In this document: piece by piece, positions 32,586-41,619 of the stretch | How the letters are laid out: the number at the start of each line of letters is the position of its first letter | Position numbering within the stretch: position 1 is the stretch's first letter | Assembly (NCBI RefSeq): GCF_001399685.1 | Contig: NZ_JTHN01000041.1 | Span: 49,275-113,274 of the forward strand | Origin: Paenibacillus sp. A3 | Lineage (GTDB): Bacteria; Bacillota; Bacilli; Paenibacillales; NBRC-103111 | Length of the DNA: 64,000 nucleotides | Direction of reading: 5' to 3' | Program-made: the position numbers and the translations under genes | Notes under the pieces: generated by a model | The model's input: only the letters and a program-made list of their open reading frames with translations | The model's database searches: none | Told to the model about the DNA's origin: nothing

Positions 32586-35495
32586 ATGCTCAACCGAGGC
32601 CAGCCGAAGCCGGACCCGAAGGGCTATCTGGCTTTGGTTCTTCACGCCCATCTGCCCTATATCCGGCACTACGATCGCGACGACTATATGGAGGAGCGCT
32701 GGTTTTATGAGGCGATGACGGAAACGTACCTTCCCTTCGTCGACCTGTTCGACCGATTGGCGGCGGAAGGCATCGATTTCAGGCTCACCTTCTCGATGAC
32801 GCCCACGCTGCTGGCGCTATGTACGGACCCGCTGATGCAGGAGCGCTACGCGGTCCATCTGGCCAAGCTGATCCTGCTGGCGGATCAGGAAATCGTCCGG
32901 CTTCGGGGCGACGAGCGCTTCGGGCCGTTGGCCCGCCTATACGCCAAACGGTTCCGGGAGCTGAGCCGGCTTTACGAGGCTTGCGGACGCGACATCGTGA
33001 CCCGCTTTAAGCATTACCAGGATCTCGGCATGCTCGAAATCGTCACCTGCGCCGCGACCCACGGCTTCTTGCCGCTGATGCGGACCGAAGAGGCGATCCG
33101 CGCCCAGATTGTTACGGCCGTCCGCGATTACGAACGGCATTTCGGGCGCCCGCCGCGCGGCATTTGGCTGCCCGAATGCGGCATTACCCCCGGGGTGGAC
33201 CGGGTGCTGAAATCGTGCGGCATCGATTATTTTTTTGCGGACTCTACGGCGGTCGCCTATGCCACTCCGCGCCCGAACCGCGAGCTGTACGCCCCGCTCA
33301 TGACGCCGTACGGCGTCACGGCGTTCCCGCGCGATCCCGAATCGTCGCAGCAGGTATGGAGCGCCGAGAACGGATATCCGGGCGACTACAACTACCGGGA
33401 ATATTACCGGGATATCGGCTGGGACCTCGGCTGGCACGATTTGGCGGAATGGGAGCATATTCGTCCGTACGTTTTGCCGACGCACGAACGGGTCAACACG
33501 GGCATTAAATATTACCGGATCACCGGCAAAGACGGACACCGCGAGCCGTACAACCCGGGATGGGCAAGAAGCAAGGCCGCCGAGCACGCGGGGAATTTCC
33601 TGTTTAACCGGCAAAAGCAGGCGGAGCACTGGTATCATCATTTGGACCGCAAGCCGATCATCGTCTCGCCCTACGATGCCGAGTTGTTTGGCCATTGGTG
33701 GTACGAAGGGCCCCTGTGGATCGAGATGCTGTGCCGCAAGCTGTTTTACGATCCGTTCGAGCTGCGGATGGTGACGCCTTCGGAGTATTTGCGGGAGTAC
33801 CCCGTCGCCGATACGGGCAAAGTGAACGAGTCCAGTTGGGGCCGCGGGGCTTCGGCGGAGGTATGGCTGCAGGGGAACAACGATTGGATTTACCGCCACC
33901 TGCACGAAGCGGAGCTGCGGATGATCCGGCTCGCCACGAAGCACGAGCATTTGGAGGAGGGCGAAAGCCTCCTGAGGCGCGCGCTGAACCAAGCGGCCCG
34001 CGAGCTGATGCTGGCGCAAAGCAGCGACTGGGCGTTCATTATGGATTCGCAGACGGTCGTCGATTACGCCTGCCGCCGGACGAAGGACCACCTCGGCTGC
34101 TTCCGGCTGCTGTGCGAACAAATCGAGGCGCAGGTAATAAACGAATCGTTTGTCACGGAACTGGAAGCAAAGGACAACTGCTTTCCCGGGATCGATTACC
34201 GGGATTACGTTTCCATTCACCGGGCGTCGCCGGTTCCACTGCTACCGGATGTGGAGCATTTCCGACAAATTCTGGAGGAAACGAAGCATAGCCCAAACGT
34301 GTTCATGCTCGCTTGGGAGTACCCGCCCAAGACGGTCGGCGGGCTCTCCCGCGCCGTGGCCGATCTATCCGAGGCGCTGGCTGCGCAGGACTCGATCGTT
34401 CATGTCGTGACGAGCGCACACGACGGCGCGCCGTATTTCGAGAAGCGCGGCGGCGTGTACGTGCACCGTGTTCCGGTGCTGCATTCCGGCGACACGGACT
34501 TTTACGATTGGACCTTCGAGATGAATCTGGCCTTCACGGATCATCTTGTCCGCTATAAAGAAAACGGCGGGCGCATCGATCTGCTGCATGCCCATGATTG
34601 GATGGTATATCATACGGCGCGCGAGCTGAAGATGAGCTACGGCCTTCCGCTCGTCTGCACGATTCATGCCACCGAATGGGGGCGGAATCACGGACGGCTG
34701 AATACCGACCTGTCGAACCGGATTCATCGGCTCGAATGGCGGCTCACCTACGATTCGGAACGCGTATTCGTCTGCAGCCATGCGATGAAACGGGAGGTGC
34801 AGGACTTGTTTCAGCAAGCGGACGACAAAATGCTCGTCTTCCCGAACGGCGTGAAGCTGGAGGAGCCAGTCGAAGGCCCGGCCGATTCGCAGGAAGATGC
34901 CAAGCGCTGGTTCGGCGTTCAAGGGCGGCGCGTGCTTGTTTTTGTCGGCAGGCTCGTCTTCGAGAAGGGCGTGCAGACGCTGCTCCACGCGATGCCAAGC
35001 ATTCTGTCGGGCGCGCCGGATACGGTGCTGTTCATCGGCGGCTCCGGGCCGATGGAGGACGAGCTGAAGCGGCAGGCCACCCACCTCGGCGACCGCGTGC
35101 GCTTCACCGGGTTCATTGACGACGGGACGAAGGCGGCGCTGTACCGGGCGGCCGACGTATGCGTCATCCCGAGCCTGTACGAGCCGTTCGGCATCGTCGC
35201 TCTGGAGGCGATGAAGCACGGATGTCCCGTCGTCTTGTCCGATACCGGCGGACTCGCCGAGCTCGTGGAACACGGCATCGACGGGTACAAAGCGCTGCCC
35301 GGCCATGTCGAGTCGCTCGCCTGGCATGTCGGCGACCTGCTGCGGCAGCCGGAGGTCGGGCGAAGCATGGCGGAGCGGGCGCGGCTCAAGCTGGAGCGGC
35401 ACTATGCTCTGGAACGCATTGCAGATGCTGTAGCGGAGCAGTATCAGGAGCGGATTCGTTCGCGCATGTCTCCGGCATCCGGCGTCGGCTCGTGA
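32586..35495 (+). CDS. GH57 1,4-alpha-glucan branching enzyme fused to GT4 glycosyltransferase
   Basis: The protein has 969 residues and two enzymes in one chain. The GH57 half (about 10-540) starts GYLALVLHAHLPYIRH, has the nucleophile Glu in GIWLPECGITPG (about 197) and the acid Asp in SPYDAELFGHWWYEG (about 363), and a DUF1957-type helical domain. The GT4 half (about 570-955) has AWEYPPKTVGGLSRAV, FVGRLVFEKGVQTLL and the donor-site EPFGIVALEAMKHG. Together these would extend an alpha-glucan from a sugar nucleotide and branch it. It is followed by a sugar nucleotidyltransferase and a GH15 gene. The product could be glycogen-like or a methylated or exported glucan; the donor sugar is not determined. 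Confidence 0.9.
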   Translation: MLNRGQPKPDPKGYLALVLHAHLPYIRHYDRDDYMEERWFYEAMTETYLPFVDLFDRLAAEGIDFRLTFSMTPTLLALCTDPLMQERYAVHLAKLILLADQEIVRLRGDERFGPLARLYAKRFRELSRLYEACGRDIVTRFKHYQDLGMLEIVTCAATHGFLPLMRTEEAIRAQIVTAVRDYERHFGRPPRGIWLPECGITPGVDRVLKSCGIDYFFADSTAVAYATPRPNRELYAPLMTPYGVTAFPRDPESSQQVWSAENGYPGDYNYREYYRDIGWDLGWHDLAEWEHIRPYVLPTHERVNTGIKYYRITGKDGHREPYNPGWARSKAAEHAGNFLFNRQKQAEHWYHHLDRKPIIVSPYDAELFGHWWYEGPLWIEMLCRKLFYDPFELRMVTPSEYLREYPVADTGKVNESSWGRGASAEVWLQGNNDWIYRHLHEAELRMIRLATKHEHLEEGESLLRRALNQAARELMLAQSSDWAFIMDSQTVVDYACRRTKDHLGCFRLLCEQIEAQVINESFVTELEAKDNCFPGIDYRDYVSIHRASPVPLLPDVEHFRQILEETKHSPNVFMLAWEYPPKTVGGLSRAVADLSEALAAQDSIVHVVTSAHDGAPYFEKRGGVYVHRVPVLHSGDTDFYDWTFEMNLAFTDHLVRYKENGGRIDLLHAHDWMVYHTARELKMSYGLPLVCTIHATEWGRNHGRLNTDLSNRIHRLEWRLTYDSERVFVCSHAMKREVQDLFQQADDKMLVFPNGVKLEEPVEGPADSQEDAKRWFGVQGRRVLVFVGRLVFEKGVQTLLHAMPSILSGAPDTVLFIGGSGPMEDELKRQATHLGDRVRFTGFIDDGTKAALYRAADVCVIPSLYEPFGIVALEAMKHGCPVVLSDTGGLAELVEHGIDGYKALPGHVESLAWHVGDLLRQPEVGRSMAERARLKLERHYALERIADAVAEQYQERIRSRMSPASGVGS

Positions 35496-35553
35496 CAGAG
35501 GCCGGCCCTCCGGAGATTCGCAGCACGACAGATCGCCGCAAGGAGGGATGTGT

Positions 35554-37950
35554 ATGAAAGCCGTCATTATGGCCGGAGGCAAAGGGACAAGGCTTCGCCC
35601 GTTAACCTGCCATCTCCCGAAGCCGATGGTTCCGCTTGCCGGCCGCCCCTGCATGGAGTACATCATCGAGCTGCTGGAGTCGCACGGGATTACGGATATT
35701 GCCGTCACAATCCAATATTTGCCGGACGTTATACGCGATTATTTCGGGGACGGAAGCCGGCATGGCGTCCGCCTCCATTATTTCGAAGAAACGGTGCCGC
35801 TCGGCACCGCCGGCAGCGTCAAACACGCCGCCCCGTTTCTGGACGAGCCGTTCGTCGTCATCAGCGGCGATGCGCTGACCGATTTTGATCTGACCAAGGC
35901 GATCCGCTTTCATCAAGAGAAGCGTTCGCTCGCCACACTCGTGCTCACCCGGGCCCGGCATCCGCTCGAATACGGCGTCGTGATGACCGACGATGATGGG
36001 CGGATCGTCCGCTTCCTCGAAAAGCCGAGCTGGAGCGAGGTGTTCAGCGATACGGTCAATACGGGCATCTATATTCTCGAACCCGAGGTGCTGGACCGCT
36101 TCGAGCCGGGCATCGCCTACGATTTCAGCCAGCAGTTGTTCCCGGGCCTTCTCTCCGACGGAAAACCGCTGTACGGCTATGTCGCGGACGGCTACTGGTC
36201 GGATATCGGCACGCTGGAACAGTACAGGCAGACGCAGTTCGACATGCTCGACCGCAAGGCGAACGTGCGCATCCGCGGCACCGAGCTGCGGCCCGGCATT
36301 TACGTAGGCGAGAACGTTATCACTGCTCCGGACGTCAAATGGATCGGGCCGGCGTTTATCGGCGACGGCTGCCGGATCGGGGAAGGCGTGGAGATCGGCG
36401 AGTACAGCATCGTCGGACAGGGCAACGTGCTGTCCGCAGGCAGCGTGCTGGGCCGGACAATCCTATGGGATCATAACCATATCGCTGAACGGAACGAACT
36501 GCTCGGCTCGACGCTGGGAAGCCGGATTTTCTGCAAGGAAAGCGCGCGCTTCGCCGACGGAAGCGTCGTCGGGAGCCACTGCGTCATCGGCCCGAAGGCC
36601 GTTGTCGAGCCGCAGGTGAAGATATGGCCGAAGAAGCAGGTCCGTGAAAATACGCGGCTGACCTCCTCGTTCATTTGGGGCGAGCATCTGGGCAGGCCGC
36701 TGTACAGCGCCTACGGCGTCACCGGCACGCCCAACCTCGATCTGACGCCGGAATTCGCCGCCCGCTTCGCCACCGCCTACGGCTCCGCTCTCGCTGCCGG
36801 CAAGCGGCTCGCCGTCAGCTCCGCGCCCCACGAATTCGCGCGGCTGATCAAGCGCACCGTGGCCGCCGGGCTGCAATCCGTCGGCGTCGACGTAGTCGAT
36901 CTCGGCGACGTGCTGCCGCCGGTCGCCCGCTTCGCCGTCCGCGAGCTGCAAAGCGCCGGGGGCATCCACGTGCGGCTCGGCGCCGACGGGCTCGGCTGCC
37001 TCGAATGCTACGACGGGCAGGGCCTGCCGATCGACAAAGCGGCGGAGCGCAAGGTCGAGAACGGCTTCCGGCAGGAGGATTACGGCCGGGCCCCGGCGGA
37101 ATCGCCCGGGAGCTATCGGACGGACGAGACGATGACGGCGTCGTATCTAGGGGCCCTGCTCGCCTTCACGGCGATGGAAGGCGAAAGCGCCCTGCCGCTG
37201 CGCGCCGTCGTCTGCACGCGCCCGGTCGTCTTCGCGCAGCTGCGGCCGCTGCTCGATGCGCTCGGCTGCGAGGCGGTGCATTTGCCCGCCGAAGCGCAGC
37301 GCGGGCGGCTGACGGACCATGTCCGCGCGCTGTCGGCCGACCTGGGTCTATGGCTCGACGACGACGCCCGCGGCATGTCGCTCGTTACGTCCGGAGGCGA
37401 GACGGTGACAGGCGACCGTCTGCTGCTGCTGCAGTACGTGTCGTTCTTCCACAGCTTCAAATCCGCCGTCATCGGCGCCCCCGTGAGCGCGCCTCACCTG
37501 CTCGAAAGCTTGGCGGAAGGGCTCGGCGCCCGGATCGTGCGCACGAAGCAGCAGATTCGCAGCATCATGGAGGTTTCTGCAGACCTTGCGCTGCATCCGC
37601 TGTTTGACGGCCTGTTCGCAACCGGGCTCATCGTGCGGAATATGCATCGCAGCGGCCTGCCGCTTGACGAGCTGCTGCGGCTCCTGCCGAGCGTTTACGT
37701 CCGGCGCGAGCGGATCGACTGCCCGTGGGACCGCAAAGGCGAAATCATGCGCCGGATGCTGCAGGAAACGAAAGGACGGCCGGTGGAGCTCATCGACGGC
37801 ATCAAGGTGCACCACGACGGCGGATGGGTGCTGCTGCTCCCTGATTCGGACGACCCGGCCTTCAGCGTCGTCGCCCAAGGGCTTCACGACGAGCATGCGC
37901 TGTCGCTCGTTCACGAATACCGCGAGCAAATTCTAAACCTGATGCAGTGA
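35554..37950 (+). CDS. Sugar-1-phosphate nucleotidyltransferase with hexapeptide and degenerate phosphomannomutase domains
   Basis: The protein has 798 residues. The nucleotidyltransferase (1-235) has MKAVIMAGGKGTRLRPLT and the PKPM lysine. Left-handed beta-helix repeats follow (about 250-350: IGDGCRIGEGVEIGEYSIVG), then a phosphohexomutase-like region (about 370-798). In that last part the catalytic serine loop TASHNP is replaced by GGIHVRLGADG and the metal loop DGDGDR by LDDDARG, so mutase activity is improbable; similar GGIHVR forms occur in cyanobacterial and Bacillota relatives. It likely makes the NDP-glucose or GDP-mannose donor for the GT4. AAGGAGG is 7 nt before ATG 35554; the ATG at 35548 is too close. 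Confidence 0.85.
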   Translation: MKAVIMAGGKGTRLRPLTCHLPKPMVPLAGRPCMEYIIELLESHGITDIAVTIQYLPDVIRDYFGDGSRHGVRLHYFEETVPLGTAGSVKHAAPFLDEPFVVISGDALTDFDLTKAIRFHQEKRSLATLVLTRARHPLEYGVVMTDDDGRIVRFLEKPSWSEVFSDTVNTGIYILEPEVLDRFEPGIAYDFSQQLFPGLLSDGKPLYGYVADGYWSDIGTLEQYRQTQFDMLDRKANVRIRGTELRPGIYVGENVITAPDVKWIGPAFIGDGCRIGEGVEIGEYSIVGQGNVLSAGSVLGRTILWDHNHIAERNELLGSTLGSRIFCKESARFADGSVVGSHCVIGPKAVVEPQVKIWPKKQVRENTRLTSSFIWGEHLGRPLYSAYGVTGTPNLDLTPEFAARFATAYGSALAAGKRLAVSSAPHEFARLIKRTVAAGLQSVGVDVVDLGDVLPPVARFAVRELQSAGGIHVRLGADGLGCLECYDGQGLPIDKAAERKVENGFRQEDYGRAPAESPGSYRTDETMTASYLGALLAFTAMEGESALPLRAVVCTRPVVFAQLRPLLDALGCEAVHLPAEAQRGRLTDHVRALSADLGLWLDDDARGMSLVTSGGETVTGDRLLLLQYVSFFHSFKSAVIGAPVSAPHLLESLAEGLGARIVRTKQQIRSIMEVSADLALHPLFDGLFATGLIVRNMHRSGLPLDELLRLLPSVYVRRERIDCPWDRKGEIMRRMLQETKGRPVELIDGIKVHHDGGWVLLLPDSDDPAFSVVAQGLHDEHALSLVHEYREQILNLMQ

Positions 37951-38020
37951 GCATAACCATAAAGTAATGCCCAATTGAACAGTCCGGCTTCACCGGACTT
38001 CCCAAAGGAAGGATGATCGT

Positions 38021-38233
38021 ATGAAGCTCATTCCGATCGGCTCGAAGCAGATTGCTTTTGTCCGGTATGACGACCAAGCTTCGCAGATGCACATTCAATA
38101 CCATACGGGTCATACCCACACGTGCTGCGACGTCCTGCCCGAGCATTACCAGTTGCTGCTCCAGTCTCCCAATCCATACGATTTGCTCATGCAAATGACA
38201 TCCGCCAAAGCCTGGTGCCCTCCGCAAGCCTGA
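38021..38233 (+). CDS. Small KTSC-like protein
   Basis: The protein has 70 residues. GSKQIAFVRYDDQASQMHIQYHTGHTHTCCDVLPEHYQLLL resembles the KTSC fold, a short beta-rich domain often found alone or next to lysyl-tRNA-synthetase-like proteins. AAAGGAAGG is well spaced before the ATG. It has a CC pair and a late Cys. It sits inside the glucan cluster on the same strand, 70 bp after the nucleotidyltransferase. No function can be given. Confidence 0.65.
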   Translation: MKLIPIGSKQIAFVRYDDQASQMHIQYHTGHTHTCCDVLPEHYQLLLQSPNPYDLLMQMTSAKAWCPPQA

Positions 38234-38400
38234 GGCAGCCGGGCTTTGCCTCTTCCTCCGCTCCGGTCCCATAGCCGACAATTTGAAGCAAACATGCCGC
38301 CGGCAGCTGTTTTCACTCATTTTCACGGATTGACCGGCATGGCATAAAAAGGTATCTTAAGAGAAAGCAAGCATTCTGGAACGAGAAGGGTGTGGGTGGA

Positions 38401-40377
38401 TTGCCTAGGCACTTAGTCATCGGAAACGGAAAGTTTTTGATCAACCTGGACCGTAATACGTACATGCGCGATTTGTATTATCCTTACGTCGGGCAGCTCA
38501 ACCATGTCGGCGGCTATCAATGCCGCATCGGCCTTTGGGTGGACGGCGCTTTTACTTGGCTGGCCGACCCGGAATGGAAGTTCGAGCTTTCGTATATTGA
38601 GGACTCTCTGGTAACCGAAGTTCGCGCCTCCCATTACCATCTCGGGATTACTTTGCTTATTAACGACGGCGTGCATCAGCGCGAGGACGTGTATCTGAAA
38701 CGCGTGCGCGTCCACAATCACTGGGATACCGTGCGCGAAGTGCGCATGTTTTTCAATCAGGACCTCGTCATCAACGAGACCGAGGTGGGCGATACCGCCG
38801 CTTATTATCCTCAGAACAATACCGTGTTTCATTATAAAAAAGACCGCTACTTCATGTTCAACGGGCTGGCCGGCACCGACGGCATTTATCAGTACACGAC
38901 GGGCGTCAAACGGTTTTACAACGCCGAGGGCACGTGGCGCGATGCGGAGGACGGCCATCTGATGGGCAATGCGATCGCCCAGGGCTCGGTCGACAGCACC
39001 GTCAGCTTCCGGCTTCATGTGCCGCCGAACGGCGACGAGACGCTCTACTACTGGATGAGCGCAGGCAAAAATCTCGAAGAAGTGAAGAAGCTCGACAACT
39101 ACGTCAAAGAAAGCTATCCGGGCAAGCTGCTGGACCGGGTAGAAATCTATTGGCAGCGCTGGGTCAACAAGCCGGAGGAACGCGATTACGGCAACCTGAG
39201 CGAGGCCTGTGTGCGGTTGTACAAGCACAGCCTGTTAATCGTCCGGACGCAGACCGACGTGAACGGCGCGATCATCGCGGCGAACGACTCCGACATCATG
39301 CAGTCCAACCGCGACCACTACAGCTATATGTGGCCCCGGGACGGTGCGCTGATCGCTTATGCGATGACCATGGCCGGCTATCAAGGCATGATTACGCCGT
39401 TCTTCAACTTTTGCGCGGAGGCCCTCTCGCCGGACGGCTACCTGCATCACAAATACAATCCCGACGGAACGGTCGGCTCCAGCTGGCATCCGTACCTCAA
39501 CGGCGGCAACATGCAGCTGCCGATTCAAGAGGACGAGACCGGGCTCGTCCTGTTCGCGCTGTGGCAGGACTACGTCCGCCACGGCATCATCGAGCTGCCG
39601 CAGTCGCTGTACCGGACGTTGATCCGCCGCGCGGCGCGCTTTATGGCCGGCTATATCGAGCAGGAGCTGAGCCTGCCGAAGCCGAGCTACGACCTGTGGG
39701 AGGAGCGGTACGGCATCTTCACATTCACCGCATCGGCCGTCTACGGCGGTCTCATTGCAGCCGCCAACTTCTGCAGCCTGTTCGGAGACGAAGAGCGGTC
39801 CAGCCGCTACCGGCATACGGCGGAGAAAATCAAGTCCGGCATCCTCAAGCATCTGTGGGACGAAGAGGAGCAGCGTTTCGTGCGGGGACTCGTGCTGGAC
39901 GGCGGAGCCTGGGTGAAAGACAAGACGCTGGAGAGCAGCGTCTACGGCATTTTCGAGTTTGGCGTGCTCCCGGCCGACGACCCGCGCGTCGTCAGCACGA
40001 TGGAGGCCAACCGGGCCGGACTCACGATCAAAACGGACATCGGCGGCGTCGCCCGTTACCATCACGACTATTACTTCCAGCGTTCGTCGGATATTGATAC
40101 CGTCCCGGGCAATCCGTGGATCATCTGCACGCTGTGGATCGCGGAATGGGAGATCGAGTGCGCCAAGACGCTGGAAGATCTCGAATCGCCGCGGCGCACG
40201 CTCGAATGGGTCGTCAGCCACGCGATGGAAAGCGGCGTTTTGCCGGAGCAGCTTGACCCGTTCGACGGCGGGCCGGTATCGGTCGCCCCGCTCACCTGGT
40301 CGCACGCCACCTATGTGCTGACCGTCGTCAAGTACACGGAGAAATATAAAAAGCTGCTGGCCGCCAGCAAAGCGTAA
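38401..40377 (+). CDS. GH15 glycoside hydrolase (glucoamylase/trehalase-like)
   Basis: The protein has 658 residues. An N-terminal beta-sandwich (about 1-255: YMRDLYYPYVGQLNHVGG) precedes an (alpha/alpha)6 barrel with SYMWPRDGALIAYAM, the general acid in YDLWEERYGIFTFTASA, and the general base in GVLPEQLDPFDG. No signal peptide is present, so it works in the cytosol on maltodextrin, glycogen or trehalose. TTG 38401 is used: it begins LPRHLVIGNGKF and has GGGTGG plus AAGGG upstream, whereas GTG 38392 touches that site. It closes the glucan cluster and probably degrades what the GH57-GT4 enzyme makes. Confidence 0.88.
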   Translation: MPRHLVIGNGKFLINLDRNTYMRDLYYPYVGQLNHVGGYQCRIGLWVDGAFTWLADPEWKFELSYIEDSLVTEVRASHYHLGITLLINDGVHQREDVYLKRVRVHNHWDTVREVRMFFNQDLVINETEVGDTAAYYPQNNTVFHYKKDRYFMFNGLAGTDGIYQYTTGVKRFYNAEGTWRDAEDGHLMGNAIAQGSVDSTVSFRLHVPPNGDETLYYWMSAGKNLEEVKKLDNYVKESYPGKLLDRVEIYWQRWVNKPEERDYGNLSEACVRLYKHSLLIVRTQTDVNGAIIAANDSDIMQSNRDHYSYMWPRDGALIAYAMTMAGYQGMITPFFNFCAEALSPDGYLHHKYNPDGTVGSSWHPYLNGGNMQLPIQEDETGLVLFALWQDYVRHGIIELPQSLYRTLIRRAARFMAGYIEQELSLPKPSYDLWEERYGIFTFTASAVYGGLIAAANFCSLFGDEERSSRYRHTAEKIKSGILKHLWDEEEQRFVRGLVLDGGAWVKDKTLESSVYGIFEFGVLPADDPRVVSTMEANRAGLTIKTDIGGVARYHHDYYFQRSSDIDTVPGNPWIICTLWIAEWEIECAKTLEDLESPRRTLEWVVSHAMESGVLPEQLDPFDGGPVSVAPLTWSHATYVLTVVKYTEKYKKLLAASKA

Positions 40378-40399
40378 ACCCGGCAGCTTTCGTAATAGC

Positions 40400-40449
40400 A
40401 AAAAACATGCCGGCAAGACGGGTCGTCCGTCCTTCCGGCATGTTTTTTG
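40400..40449. terminator. Bidirectional terminator closing the glucan cluster
   Basis: AAAAAACATGCCGG and CCGGCATGTTTTTTG form a strong stem around a 20-nt loop. The DinB-like gene ends towards it from the other side. Confidence 0.9.
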
Positions 40450-40485
40450 TTCTGCGCGGCTCCTCCTGCATCCTCCTATCGCCTG

Positions 40486-40995
40486 CTACCGCTTGCGGGG
40501 AATGCTGAGCGTCTGCCAATGCTCGCTTTTCAGGTGCTTGCCCAAAAAGACGATCTGCCCGACATGGTATCCGTAATGGGAAACCTGGCGTTGAATCGCC
40601 TTCAGCACCGTATGCGCTTCGCCGCGGATATATACGGTGCGCAGCACATCCTCCGGCGTCAGCGAACGCAGAGCCTGAAATACCCGCTCCCAGCCTGCCT
40701 CCCACAGCCGCAGCAGCTCGGTCCGGGGGAGCCGGCTGACTTCGAATTCGCCGTCCCGGTTGCGGTCCGGCTTCTCGCCGTCCGTCGTCAAAAAATCGGT
40801 CCAGCGCGATATCATATTTCCATGCATATGCTTGATCAGTAGTTCCATTGAGTTGGATTCCGGATCGATCGTTTCGTAAAAGTGCGCGTCCTCCAGTTGG
40901 CTCATCGTTCCGTCGGCCAGCTTCTTCATGCTTTCAAAAGCCAAAATCGATTCTTTCAAAAATTCGTCGCCAAGTTGAATCGGTTGGTTCATCAT
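40486..40995 (-). CDS. DUF1572/DinB-like putative metalloprotein
   Basis: The protein has 169 residues and four long helices. KHMHGNMISRWTDFLTTDGEKPDRNRDGEF and QVSHYGYHVGQIVFLGKHLK are characteristic of DUF1572 in the DinB/YfiT superfamily, with His residues placed to bind a metal. Members act in thiol-dependent (bacillithiol or mycothiol) transfers or have no known reaction. GGGAGGATC precedes ATG ATG; the second ATG (40992) has better spacing. It is a single-gene unit. Confidence 0.85.
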   Translation of the reverse strand: MMNQPIQLGDEFLKESILAFESMKKLADGTMSQLEDAHFYETIDPESNSMELLIKHMHGNMISRWTDFLTTDGEKPDRNRDGEFEVSRLPRTELLRLWEAGWERVFQALRSLTPEDVLRTVYIRGEAHTVLKAIQRQVSHYGYHVGQIVFLGKHLKSEHWQTLSIPRKR

Positions 40996-41103
40996 GATCC
41001 TCCCTTTCCGCGAAATGGGTACAACCCCATCTTACGGGAACGAGTCCGGAAAGTACATTCCCGTTTTTTTATCGGGGCGATAAGCCGTACAAACGGTAGA
41101 CGC

Positions 41104-41129
41104 AAAAAAAGCCTGACCGAAGTCAGGCT
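41104..41129 (-). terminator. Intrinsic terminator after gcvH
   Basis: Minus-strand AGCCTGACTTCGGTCAGGCT is followed by TTTTTT: a perfect stem with a TTCG loop. Confidence 0.92.
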
Positions 41130-41140
41130 GCCGTACCTTT

Positions 41141-41524
41141 TTATTCATGCACGTAGGTTTGTTCGTATTTGTCCGCTTCCCACAGCCGGTCAAGCTCGGC
41201 GGGATCGCTCATTTCGACGACGATCATCCAGCCTTGGCCATACGGGGACAGGTTGATGACGCCCGGGTTTTCCGTCAGCTTCGGATTGACGCTAACGACT
41301 TTACCGGATACCGGAGCATACAGCTCCGTCACCGTCTTGACCGATTCCATGCTGCCGAACGGTTCGCCGGCCTGAAGGACGTCTCCCTCTTCGGGGAGCT
41401 CCACAAAGACGATGATCCCGAATTCCTCTTGGGCAAAATCAGTGAGGCCGATCACGGCTCTCCCGTTCTCCACCCGCACCCATTCATGATTCTCGCTGTA
41501 CTTGAGCCCCTTGATCACTTCCAT
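41141..41524 (-). CDS. gcvH: Glycine cleavage system H protein
   Basis: The protein has 127 residues. MEVIKGLKYSENHEWVRVEN opens it and SMESVKTVTELYAPVSG contains the lipoylated lysine (K63). GcvH carries the aminomethyl group between P, T and L proteins. In Bacillota it is also the first lipoate acceptor from which LipL passes lipoate to other E2 enzymes, which explains a gcvH without the rest of the gcv genes, as here. The frame continues upstream without homology, so ATG 41524 is the start; its ribosome binding site is weak. A peroxiredoxin gene precedes it, separated by a terminator. Confidence 0.93.
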   Translation of the reverse strand: MEVIKGLKYSENHEWVRVENGRAVIGLTDFAQEEFGIIVFVELPEEGDVLQAGEPFGSMESVKTVTELYAPVSGKVVSVNPKLTENPGVINLSPYGQGWMIVVEMSDPAELDRLWEADKYEQTYVHE

Positions 41525-41558
41525 AAGCTTGTTTTCGGCCCCTTTACTCCAAGTAGTG

Positions 41559-41596
41559 AAAAACCCCCTAGCCTGCCGCAAGACAGGCCGAGGGGG
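41559..41596 (-). terminator. Intrinsic terminator after ykuU
   Basis: Minus-strand CCCCCTCGGCCTG pairs with GCAGGCTAGGGGG, followed by TTTTTC. Confidence 0.88.
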
Positions 41597-41619
41597 ATAT
41601 GCGCGGCGTATGAAGACGA

